From: Heritiera littoralis
Lineage: Eukaryota; Streptophyta; Magnoliopsida; Malvales; Malvaceae
Direction of reading: 5' to 3'
Assembly: GCA_031772115.1 (NCBI GenBank)
Contig: JAPDPK010000150.1
Coordinates: 1,674,001-1,738,000 of the forward strand
Length of the DNA stretch: 64,000 nucleotides
Below the pieces are notes generated by a model. The model was given only the letters and a program-made list of their open reading frames with translations, ran no database searches and was not told the DNA's origin. The position numbers and the translations under genes were made by a program. Shown here piece after piece: positions 22,996-33,984 of this stretch (positions within the stretch are counted from its first letter, which is position 1; each line of letters starts with the position of its first letter).

Positions 22996-23779
22996 TGTAG
23001 TGTCGTATAATACGCAATACAAATGAAATTAGTTCTTATAAAATAATTTATAAAAATCAAATCTTTTTATTTTTCGAGATTTTGAATTTCATTTTAGATA
23101 TATTTAATATCAAATATCTTAAAAATAAAAAAAAATATAAGTATATAATCATTAACAAATATTAAAAAATATTTATAAATTTTTTCTTCATATTATAAGT
23201 AAATTTATTGAATTTATATGTTTATTTAACTTTTATTTAAACTTACGAGATTAATTAAAAAATAATGAACAATATTTAAATTCAAAATTATTTATATTAT
23301 AATTTATATTCATATAAATATTTATTAATTTTTTAAAATTTTATTTTTATTATTTTTATTATATTTTAATTTAAACATGCAAAAAATAAAATTAATTATT
23401 TCATTCAAAATTATCAAAACATATAACTTATAAAATTTTAAAATTATTTGAAATAATTTAGATTAGTTCGAATTTGATTAAATCAAATATAAATAATCTT
23501 AAATCGAAATAGTTTGTATTTGATATGATTCATGTTTAAAATTATCTGAATTTATAAAAATATAGATAAAAAATTATATGAATTAAAAAACATCTAAACT
23601 TGAAATTGTTTGAATTTAAAGAATTCAAACTCAATTAAATCGACTCATTAGTCATCATTGTTGGCTAACTTATTCGAGTTTAAATAATGAATTTGGATCA
23701 AATCAATTTTGGTATAAACTATAAGTTTTTTTATTCGTTTTAAGGGTCTGAAATTAATTTTACTCGAGGCTTAATCACA

Positions 23780-23882
23780 GTTAAGGTTTTTCATCTCTTT
23801 CTAAAACTGTGTTTAGTAGGGATCGAACTCGAGAGCTCCTCCCACAAACTCAACTTGCGTTACCAACTGAATCACAACTTAT
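23780..23882 (-). mobile_element. tRNA-derived SINE, 5' head with A and B boxes
   Basis: On the minus strand TGATTCAGTTGGTAACGC (23857-23874 in + coordinates) is a good A box. GAGTTCGATCCC follows about 27 bp downstream (23819-23830) as a good B box. This spacing and order are those of a tRNA-type pol III promoter, but no complete tRNA fold or CCA end is present, so it is a SINE head and not a tRNA gene. The tail region is AT-rich and its end is unclear. Confidence 0.65.
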
Positions 23883-24202
23883 GGGTGAATCAAATCAATT
23901 TTGAACAAACATATAAGATATTGATAATATAAATTCAATCCAAATTCAATTCCTCCCAACATATATATATGTATATATAAACCCGTGACATTTTTTCTAG
24001 TGTCCTTAATTCCAACATAGGGGATAAATAGGATACTGAAATAAAGATGAAGGCGCCATTTGGCATTTTGGCCACTAAATAATTTTGGATCTCTCTTTTT
24101 AAACGAAAATTTTTGAACGCCGCTGCTTTAAAGACAATATTTCCTAATCAGAGAAATTTTCTTCCTGCTTTTTCCCATTCCTTCTGATACTCCGTATCTA
24201 TT

Positions 24203-27200
24203 ATGAAATCTACGAGTAGTTTAATCAATTCAAACCCAGTAGCTTCTCAAAGTCTAATCAACAAAATTCATGGCGTTTTCTCAAACAATGACACACAGTT
24301 TTCGTCTCCAATTTCGTCCTCCAGGACCTCGGAAATGGAGTTGGTTCGAGGAGTTGTGCGAATGTTGCAAGGTTTTTCGGGTTCGTTGTTTTACTGGGAC
24401 GAAAAGCAGCAGCGATTTTGTGTGAGAAGTGGGATTTACGTGACGCATTTGTCTCAGTTAAGCCTGGGCGTAATCCTCAACCAATTCTTGTATGCAGCTA
24501 CGTGTTTGGAAGTTGTACAGATTGCGGTTTCTAAAGTGGAGAGGCAGCTTAGATCTCCTCCTCCCACTTTGAGAGCTTTTGCTTCTTCCGTTTCTTCTTG
24601 GGTCAAGGTCATAAATTTTCATTTTTTTTCTTTTTATTCTTTTTTAATTTTTACTTTATTTTATATCGAGGAAAAGAGATTCGAATTCGGCTATTTTAGC
24701 ATGATTAACATACAATTATTCAGCCGAATATTTAACTGGTTTCTTTTTTAATTTAAGAATATATATTATATCAAATTGTGTTTGTTTGAGCTTTTGTTTG
24801 ATGTTTACTTTGTTCAAAGGCAAACCTAAATGATAGAATCTTGAAAGGAAAAAAGAATATAATTGATTAAGACAAAACCCATTATAAACATAAATTTTCT
24901 ATATAGAAGTAAAACCATAACCTAAGGGCTTATTTCGGCTTTATACTTTTGAAAGTAAAGAGTATGTAATCAAATGGTACCCTTAGTTGGTTAAGATGTT
25001 ACTGCCTCATATAAAAAGGTTGATTGTCTGGTGTTGTTATGAATGCTTTCAAAACTTTAGTGAAATTGTTGTGTCTGGTGCAGAGTTTGCGTGATATTGC
25101 ATTAAAGGAAGAAACAAAGATCAGCAATGCAAATGGGAGAACCATGCTAACCCTGTTGGGATTAACGAGTTCTTTATCGAGGTTAGTATACTTGTCTTTT
25201 AAACTTTCACATTAACAAATTCTACACATTTAGTTTTATTTTTTATCATTCTTAATTTTCGGGTGATTTTACTGTTTGAATTGGTGTCATTATTTTATTT
25301 GTATGGAAAAGCACCTTTAATATAACATACTTTTCAGTGATAGAGATACATGTGCTTATAGGTGGATTTCAGCTTCAGCACCAACATGTTTATTTTCTTT
25401 CATTTTGTTCCAAGTCTTGGAATTAGGTTTCTTATTCTTGTGAAATTTTCTAATATTTTTTCATTAATATTAGCCTTTTCTCAGGTGCTGAATATCTATT
25501 GCAAATAGTTCATGGAGCCATTCCCCAAGCATGCTTTGAGCCTAGTTCGTGTATTCGAGCTGCTGACATTGCTACCCATATCCTTGACTATCTCTATCTG
25601 AAGCTTGATGAAGCATGTCTTGTGCAAGGTGGTGAGGTTGTATCTACATTCTCATTGGTGATTAGTGTTTTTGTGTTGCTTCATAAATGTGTGAATATCT
25701 TGCTTTATGCACTGCAAACTTAGAGCTTTTGCTAATTTCAGGGGGACGTATATATGATGCTGGTTCATATATTTGTTGGAAGCTTACTGCCATACATTGA
25801 GGGTCTTGACTCCTGGCTTTTTGAAGGGACATTGGATGATCCTTTTGAGGAGGTAATTTTGATTCAAGCTGAATTTATCCTCATAACTGAAACAATTTCT
25901 TCACTTCAATATATGCTAGAAATTCCATCTTGGAGGAATGAGAAAGCACCAACATTAACTACCTTTGCCAAATCTCTTGATGCAATGCTGACGATGGTGG
26001 TTTGGCACATGCACGCATTCTTATTTGTGAATGATTATGCTAGTTTGCAATTAGGATTCCATTCTGCTTTAAGTGTTAGCTGAATGTCAGTATGCCTCAT
26101 GTCTCTAATTTATATACCTCTGTTATAGGTTTCTATTTTCAGGTTCTAATACATTATTGTGGGTTCCTCCCTAAATTCCTAATTATTGTCTATGGTCTCT
26201 TTTGGCAGATGTTCTTTTATGCTAACAGAGCAATCTCAGTTGATGAGGCTGAGTTCTGGGAAAAGAGCTATTTACTAAGGGTGGCGCAAAATTGCAAGTT
26301 AAAAGTTGACCGCTCTGCCAGTTATACCCATGATCATGCACCTGGGACAAGTAACAAGAAGGAAACTGCTGAAAAGGAGTTTGTTTCTACACCTAGTTCT
26401 ATGAAAGGAAAAGAGCAAAGCAATAGAGACGTTCTTGTGTGTCCTTTATTTATTAAGGACATGGCAAAGTCAATTGTTTCTGCTGGGAAATCATTGCAGT
26501 TGATCCGCCATGTTCCTAAGACATCAACAATACCTTCTTGCAAAAATAATGATAAAGGCAATGATGTTTTTGGGAGTTATAATGATGATTGCAATATAAA
26601 CAAGATGAATCATTTGCAGGGCATGGATGGGTTAACGTTAGCTGAAATCTTTTGTGTGTCATTAGCCGGTCTTTTAGGCCATGGTGATCATATCTCTCAA
26701 TATTTTTGCCAAGGTGGCCAGTGCAAAGCTGAGATTACTTCCTCGTATATGAAACAACAGATCATGGAGCATGGGGCTGCTGAACCCTTGCCACCTTCAA
26801 CACACTCAGAGAAAATCTGGTATAAGTTCTTAGTCGATTCATTGTTAAAGAAAAAGGTTATAGATGTAGAGACTACAGATAAGGATTCATGTTGTTCTCC
26901 AGATACGAAAGCAGAAAATATGGTTATAGGAGTTGAAAATAAATATTTGCTCCAAAGATCTTTTTGTCCACAAAATCCAGTGATTACTGTGTGTCAAACA
27001 TTCCTTGATAAGAACAGGAATTCGTGGAAGACACTGAACTTATCACAAAAGTTCTTCTTACCCCCTTTAAATGATGAATACTTAAGAAAAGCTGTTTTTG
27101 GAGAGGAAAGGGAGTCAGTTTCTGGATCTCATGGAACAAACTATAGGCTTGGTTTCCAGTTTGGTGAGTCTGAACATCTTCGTGCTCAGCATGACGCTAA

Positions 27201-29759
27201 GCTGTTGGAAGTTTTGTTACCTTTTCCTACTCTTCTTCCTTCTCTACAGGTATTGCTAGATAAGTATTTCTTAAACTTGATATGTAATGCAAACCCTGCA
27301 TGCATTTTTGAAACTAACTGAATCTTGAAACAGGATGACATCCCCATGTCAAAGCTCTTGCCTTCCCAGAAGAATAGCACCCTTTCATCAAGAGCACTTT
27401 GCTGGATTCAAACTGTTCAACCAAGAACAACCCCACTTCCTATGGTTATTATGCAGGAATGTCTCACCTTGCACATCAAGAAGCAGGTAAATGTTGAATC
27501 CATTAATATGTATTTGTTATTTACTTATTTGTTTAAGGTGAGAAGCTTTTTATATATCTAAAATATTTGGGTTTAATGTCATAGGTGGATTATATTGGCA
27601 GCCTTGTCCTGTCTAAGTTAATGAATGGTTGGAGATTAATGGATGAGCTTGCAGTGCTGCGTGCCATATACTTGTTAGGTTCAGGTACTATATGGTTTGA
27701 CTTTTGATGTGTATTGGTTGCCTATAAATCCTAGTTCTCTGACATCTTTCTTCATACTTTCCTATCTTCAGGTGATTTGCTGCAACACTTTTTAACAGTG
27801 ATATTTAATAAGCTAGACAGAGGAGAAACCTGGAATGATGATTTTGAGTTGAACACAATATTACAGGTGAATAGTTAAGCAAACTTTTAATGTATCTAGC
27901 ATCCTTTATATTTTGCACTTTTTTTTTTCCCTCCTAGTCAGTTAATGTCATAAGCTTATGGACTACAGGAATCCATTAGAAACTCGGCTGATGGTTCGCT
28001 ACTCAGTGCACCAGAGTCTTTGGTGGTGTCCATTTCCAAGACTCATGGTTTTGATGGTGATGAACAGACTAGTACAGCTACTGTTCCTTCAACTCCCCGT
28101 AAAAGTCATCCACATAGCTATGGAATTGATGGCCTTGATTCTCTGAAATTCACCTACAAGGTCAATTCCATACAAGACCATAGTTTTCTTTTCCCTCAAT
28201 TTTAGTTAATTCCTCTTAATATGTAAGTTATGTCCTTTATTTACACGCATTGGATGTGGCAGGTCTCTTGGCCTCTTGAACTAATAGCTAATTCAGAGGC
28301 AATTAAGAAGTATAATCAGGTACTATTCCCATTTTGGTTGTAAGGTGCTGTCATGCATGTTCCTCAAATGTTTTATGCTCAATGTAGGTCATGGCATTCT
28401 TGCTGAAGGTCAAGCGGGCAAAGTTTGCACTTGATAAAGCTCGGAGATGGATGTGGAAGGTTCTTTTCTATTTTTTTTTTTTTTTACAGTGCTGTTCTAT
28501 CAAAGTAATTATTTTTTTTCCCAATAGTAGTGCATATTCATGAAGAACACATAAATATTTGATCTGATGTCACTATTTCTGTTATGCATGAGTTTATTCT
28601 TTGATTATTCACTTTCCAGGATAAAGGCACTGTAAGAAACAACCGCAAGCACCACTGGTTAGTGGAGCAAAAACTCCTTCATTTTGTGGATGCTTTTCAC
28701 CAATACGTAATGGACAGAGTAAGTTTTTATTTTTGAAAATTGACTGAGTGAAATTTTGTTTATGCTATTATTAGGTTGTTTTTGGACACTTAAACATCTT
28801 TCAAAACTTATGTCTGCAGTTATTCAAAGAAAAAAAATTAACATCCTTATAACAGACATAATGTCTCAGTCTGCATGCAATGTACGATCATCTGTCCTTT
28901 CAGATCTCTGACTAGCATTTGGTGATCAGGTGTATCATAGTGCATGGCGTGAACTTTGTGAAGGAATGGCAGCAGCTGGATCTCTGGATGAGGTTATAGA
29001 TGTACATGAGGCCTACTTATTATCAATTCATCGGCAATGCTTTGTGGCTCCAGATAAGCTGGTAGGATCGCCATATATTATTATATTTGTAATCTTTAAA
29101 AGATCTGTCTTCTCTTTGTAGGTTGAATGGTTTTGAAGAACTAGGTCTGATTATTACTTGATGATCTCATTGATTTTCAGTGGGCTCTGATTGCAAGCCG
29201 AATCAACAGCATTCTTGGACTTGCTCTGGACTTCTATTCGCTACAGCAGACTTTAAGCAGTGGTGGAGCGGTGTCTGCAATTAAGGCTAGATGTGAAATG
29301 GAAGTGGACCGGATTGAGAAGCAGTTCGATGATTGCATTGCTTTCCTCCTTAGAGTAGTCTCTAACCCTTGCTGGTTGCATTAGCCTTTTATTTGGATTC
29401 ATGGTTGCAATAGTTTGCATCTCATTTAGTTTTTTTTGTGAGAATGTGAAGTGTGCATGCATAGAAATAAACATGCATCCCTAGATGCATATAATATGTT
29501 TTTTTTTCTCTCCCAAAAGGCAAGAAGAATTTTTAAGGTCACAGATAAAATATCCTAAATTGGATTCTGATTGAAAGACTTTGTCTTGATAATGCAGGTC
29601 CTGTCTTTCAAGCTCAACGTGGGGCACTTTCCTCATTTGGCTGATCTGGTTACCAGAATTAATTACAATAATTTCTACATGTCTGATGGTGGAAATTTGA
29701 TGACTGCCCCTAGCTCTGAAAGTGCTACTGCAAGACTGGGGAAGGCTTTTGCAAGTTGA
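24203..29759 (+). CDS. GCP5: Gamma-tubulin complex component 5-like protein, 15 exons
   Basis: GCP5 is a Spc97/Spc98-family subunit of the gamma-tubulin ring complex, which nucleates microtubules at cortical arrays, the preprophase band and the spindle. Exons: 24203-24607, 25084-25181, 25474-25636, 25742-25852, 26209-27249, 27334-27486, 27585-27684, 27772-27866, 27969-28160, 28263-28319, 28388-28459, 28620-28718, 28930-29061, 29181-29354, 29598-29759. They join in phase to 1017 aa. The N-terminal GRIP1 region includes VRMLQGFSGSLFYWD and LLPYIEGLDSWLFEG. The C-terminal gamma-tubulin-binding part includes RRWMWK, HHWLVEQKLLHFVDAFHQY and a tail ending near FPHLADLVTRIN. Exon 5 (1041 bp) is unusually long and encodes a variable insert typical of GCP5/GCP6. 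The acceptor of exon 3 is the TAG at 25471-25473, since the next AG gives a stop. Confidence 0.9.
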
Positions 29760-31168
29760 AGAGACTTAAAACAGTTTATTCCTGTTACTTATGGTGCCCT
29801 ATCTCTGAACCAGCTATGATCAAGGCAGTTTGAATGATAGTTTTTAAAGCTGCTCATACATATGATCTTTGAGTTTGTGATAGACAAGGTAAATTTGAAG
29901 TAACCAGCTGGTTTGGCTGTGGGTATAATCTTTGCGTTAAGATTTTGGAATTGATCAGCTTTCTCCTGTGGAGTGTGATTGTACAGTTGGTAATCCTAAT
30001 CCTGGTAAGGAAAGTACACAATTCCATTAGATTCTAGGTTCTTGATCGTGTGGTATTTATATTGGGGTGTGTTGTTGATTTAGACGGTTGGCAACATGTT
30101 GATAATAGTTACTGATTTTACTTTTACATTTTCATGATAACCAATTGTTCATGGTATCATGAATGTTCCATCTTTATGTTCATTGGAAGTTATCTTGTAA
30201 CTACGGAAATGTCATGTTAGGAAATATAGTGAGAATATTGCCATCTTTGTATCAAAAAAAGAAAAGAAAAGAGGAAACAGAAGTGAGAGTATTGCCCTTG
30301 CGACAGTACATTGGGCTATTGTCAAATAATCATCATCTCAAGATAATCCATGGCATGTGATTCTACTACATAGAGGTCTTTGTGCATTATTCTTTTTGCT
30401 GACTCAGGTGAGGTACCAAGTGCAAAAATATGAACATGTGTTTTTCTGCAAAGTGAAAACTGTTTAGCATTTCCAATGTTTACCAAGAGCATTTAGAGTA
30501 CCAGTTTAGCACCATGGTCTTGTTGATGTCTGGTCAGCCACACTGTAATGTCTGCTTGACAAACTTGGTTCAGACTTCAGATTACTTGTTATTGTTGTTA
30601 ATTTCTAATATCAGCAATGTAAGTAAAATTGATATAAGAATTTGAATCTTATTTCCATCTGTTTTTCATTATGTGTTTGTAGATATACAAATTTCCATTC
30701 TGCTATATATGAGAGCTTTATTTGCAATTGCTTAATTACAATTAACTAATCATAATTTATAATCGTACAAGGTCCATCAAAATATCATGTGGAGTGAACA
30801 TTTATAAGCGGTAGATCTTTGCATAATTTTTTGCTGTGACTGGATAATTGTAGGGTTATAATGCAATAATTGCAGATGAAATCTTCATATTACATACTTT
30901 ATTGACTTGAGATGAGTCATAAATCTGCACTTATGTTAAATTATGCAAATGGATGTAACTAAATTTGAGTGTTATTTGCATCATTTTAAACGGTGTAAGC
31001 ACCCATATATGATGTTATACATGAAAATTTTGATACGGTAATTTTCGTGTTTTGTATAACACTAACACGAAGTGTCTCAAATAGGAGAAATTTATGAACC
31101 TTATAATTAGGCAAAAGCAACATTGCAGAGTACAATGGAAGAAATTAAACGCAAGGTAGTGAACTTGA
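29760..31168. other. Intergenic region between convergent GCP5 and PPR genes
   Basis: These 1.4 kb hold the two 3' UTRs. An imperfect hairpin, TGTTATACATGAAAATT against its near-complement, lies at about 31012-31062. I see no gene. Confidence 0.6.
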
Positions 31169-32748
31169 CTATCTCCTATATGGCTTCAAATGATAATCTT
31201 GAAACTCAGAGCCAAAGGTTATAGACTCTTCATCAAGTTTCTTCTTCACTCTTCTCCATGTCCTCAACATGTTAGCCTGAATTAAACCCTTGTACAGTGT
31301 CTCAAAGGTTACTTTCTGAGGAAGCAAACCCTTCTCTATCATTTCCACAAACAGCTGGCATGCCTCCCTCCATCTCTGTTTCTCGCACAAACCACTGATC
31401 AGCAATGTATAAGAGTCCAAGTCTGGTCCTGCTGTGCTCCCTTTAAGATCATTCCAAAGTTCTTTAACGATGTCAATTCGATCCAACGTCATGAACATTC
31501 CTAGTAAGATGTTGTATGTGTGCAGACTCAAATCGCCTGAATTATCCTCCTTCATCTTCCTGTACATATTCAAAGCACCATTCACATCCTTCCTCCCTCT
31601 GTACTCCTTGAAGAAACAATTGTAAGTTGCAGCTGAAGGACTGACTCCATTACTCACCATCTCTCCAAGCAACTTCTCAGCCTCCTCGAGCCTTCCGCAC
31701 GAGCAAAGACACTTGATGGCTGAAGTATAGGTGGCTACACTCGGACAAATACCTTTCTCCTTCATATACTTTAATTTATCCAGTGTTAACTCGGGCTTAT
31801 GCGCCCTGCTGTATACATGTAAAACGATTGAGAAGCTGGTTACATCAGGCTCAATCCCTCGTTGGCGCATTTCGTCTAACAATTTCTCGGCATTCCTTAT
31901 TGTTCTGTCAAACCTCTCGTCAGGATGCAAACTGGCTCTTCTGCAAATCCCGTTTAACATTACGTTGTATGTGACAACATTGGGTTCCATTCCTCTTTCA
32001 ATCATCTCATTTAGAAACCTCTCTGCCTTGTCGATTCTGCACAATCTTGCACCACCCCGCTTATTAAGATTGTATACATTTTTGAATCAACTACAAACCC
32101 AGACTTCCTTTTGTTAAAAATCTCAACAGCCACCTTCACGTAGCCGTATTTACAGAGTGTGTCGAGCAAGAAACAGAAGCAAAACGAATCCTTTTGACTA
32201 AAGTTGTCAGTGTCGTTGTCAGCAGTAACGAAACATCCCATATCATCGTAGGCGCGAATGGCTTGACGAGTAAGGCCTGCAGCGATTAAGCGACGGATCA
32301 AAATCATAAAAGTGGACGAATCAGGAGTAATGTTTGATTGATCCATTTCGAGAATAAGCTGCCAAACAACGTCGAATTGGCGAACCTTGCCGAGTATGTC
32401 GATGATGAGGTTGTAGGAGGTGGTGGTGAGGAGGGCAGAAGGAGAAGGAGGGAGGGATTTGGAATAGAGGAAGAAGGAGAGGGCAATTTTGGAAGAGTGT
32501 TGGAGACGGAGGAGAGTTTGGTCAAGAAGAAAAGGAGAGAGGGAGATTCCATGGAAGAGTTGGATGGAGGACTCCGTGCAGTGGAAAGGATTGTGGTGCG
32601 TGAGGAGGATTTGGGAAAGAGTGTCAGCTTCATTCGAGGGTTCGAGTTTGGGGAGGTTGAGGGAAGAAGAGGAGAGAAAACGGTGGGAGGATTGGGAAAT
32701 GGAGGTGGTTAAACTTAAACCGCATGCTCGGGAGAATCTGAACGCCAT
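31169..32748 (-). pseudogene. Mitochondrial-type pentatricopeptide repeat (PPR) protein gene, frame broken
   Basis: P-class PPR proteins bind organelle RNA in a sequence-specific way. The N-terminal part (MAFRFSRACG...) is Ser/Arg-rich like a mitochondrial presequence; the ATG is at 32748. Tandem 35-residue repeats follow, for example TSYNLIIDILGKVRQFDVVW, PNVVTYNVMLNGICR and PSVATYTSAIKCLCSCGRLE. At about 32028-32065 two extra bases about 14 bp apart shift the frame: one G in a GGGG run and one T further on. Without them the canonical repeat text ISGWCKIGRIDKAERFL would be continuous and the protein would have about 525 aa. No intron explains the gap. It is either a young pseudogene or carries assembly errors. 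It resembles the At2g13420 group. A Mutator-like element ends 48 bp upstream of the ATG. Confidence 0.75.
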
Positions 32749-32795
32749 TTTCGATCCTACCTCAGTCCCCAAGCGAACACCATCTCTAGTTTAGT

Positions 32796-33799
32796 GAGTT
32801 TTTTCCGGTAAACTGGTATTTTAAAAACTTTATTCCTTATTAAAGGTACTTTTAAACTTATTTACTTAAATGGGGTATTTTAAATCATATCAATGCCATG
32901 TAAGATTTTTTTAATCCATGTCATCAATGCCATGTCAGTATCAAAACTAACTCCAAAGAGAAGCTTGCGGATTTCCTGGCTCTAGAAATACGTCTTTTCT
33001 TTTGGCCAAAAAAAAAAGAAATATGTTTTTTCTAGAGCGGAATAGGGCCTTTCATAAAAGCAAGCAGTATATGAAATTTTTTGGGATGAAACTACTCATA
33101 AGACTTTGATAGGAAGATTAGAAAACCTATAAATTAAGTTCTCAAGTGAGTGTGCAATTCTGTGAGGAAACTTGGATGCAAGTCTCTTTTATCTTTCTGT
33201 AAGTGATTTAATGTAGGAGAGGTATGTAAAAGAATTTTCTGAAAAAGCTTTTATTTGAGGAAGAAGATCCCTTATCTTTTTCTGTTTTGGGAAAGGCTAA
33301 TATTTGTCATGAGGGCATCCAGATCTCTTCTTGAATTGATGAATGATTGAATGATTGGAAATTATGTGTGGTCTAAACAAAAATGAATTTTTTTTCTTGT
33401 TGGTGTGGGGATTTCTTGTGTAAGGGTTTGCCGATGTATAAATTTTTTTCTGGTATTGTTCCATATTCTGAAATACAAATAAATTTTATTTAACAAAAAA
33501 AAAGTTTTGGATGCTTACGGAATGGAAATTTCTTGGAGAAGGAAAGAAGATAAGTATTGACTACAACTTTTGTAAGGTTAATAAAGAAAATAGTGTTTAA
33601 GATTTAAAAGAGATTATAAGTTTGTAAAAGATCTCTTACACCTATAATGTTTCAAGTTTTAATTATATTTTTTAAACTTTAAATAATTATTTAAAATAAT
33701 CTGACATGGCATTGAATACCTTTTTTAAAGAAATAAGTTTAAAATTACCCTTATCAAGGAATAAAATTTTTAAAGTACCCCTTATCGGAAAAAACTCCT
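32796..33799. mobile_element. Mutator-like (MULE) non-autonomous element in the PPR/NOL divergent promoter
   Basis: This segment of about 1004 bp starts GAGTTTTTTCCGGTAA and ends with the inverse of GAGTTTTTTCCGATAA. The ends pair over about 110 bp (32796-32910 with 33690-33799), with an estimated 75-80% match that includes the shared word CAATGCCATGT. Flanking 9-mers CTAGTTTAG (32786-32794) and CTAGTTTTG (33800-33808) differ at one base. Long TIRs with a 9-bp duplication are the signature of Mutator-like elements. The interior of about 780 bp has no long open frame and no recognisable transposase; it may hold captured sequence. Confidence 0.75.
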
Positions 33800-33984
33800 A
33801 GTTTTGGTGTTTGCTTTCTGGGAAAATGGAATAAATGGGCTGGTCCAATCCAATTTGACTAGGTTTGCTTTGCTGTTTAGTGTTTAAATGGCAACTGACT
33901 TGTATGTGACGAGGCTTAGTAGAATGCCACGTGGGTAAACATGGAGCGATATAGTTAGCCATTAGCCACAGCGCTTTTGTGCTA
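33800..33984 (+). promoter_or_regulatory. NOL proximal promoter with G-box
   Basis: A palindromic G-box core, GCCACGTGGG (CCACGTGG at 33927-33934), lies about 50-80 bp upstream of the NOL start codons. G-boxes are bound by bZIP (ABF/ABI5) and bHLH (PIF) factors, which are known to control chlorophyll-breakdown genes during senescence and ABA response. That it works here is inference. Confidence 0.55.

Larger units (their letters stand above)
22619..24202. other. Intergenic region between CstF77 and GCP5
   Basis: It holds the CstF77 3' UTR, a second RTE LINE tail, a very AT-rich block (about 23030-23730) and a tRNA-derived SINE head. The last 100 bases are the presumed GCP5 promoter and 5' UTR. 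No gene is visible. Confidence 0.6.

Noticed and set aside
23819..23874. Possible tRNA gene from A and B boxes
   Set aside because: No acceptor-stem pairing or complete cloverleaf is visible; a SINE head explains it better.
31012..31062. Imperfect hairpin in the GCP5/PPR intergenic region as a possible microRNA precursor
   Set aside because: The stem is short and broken, with no good 21-nt duplex.
32304..32794. Charged Arg/Glu-rich open frames on the plus strand opposite the PPR gene
   Set aside because: They are mirror frames of the Ser/Leu-rich PPR N-terminus, an expected composition effect.
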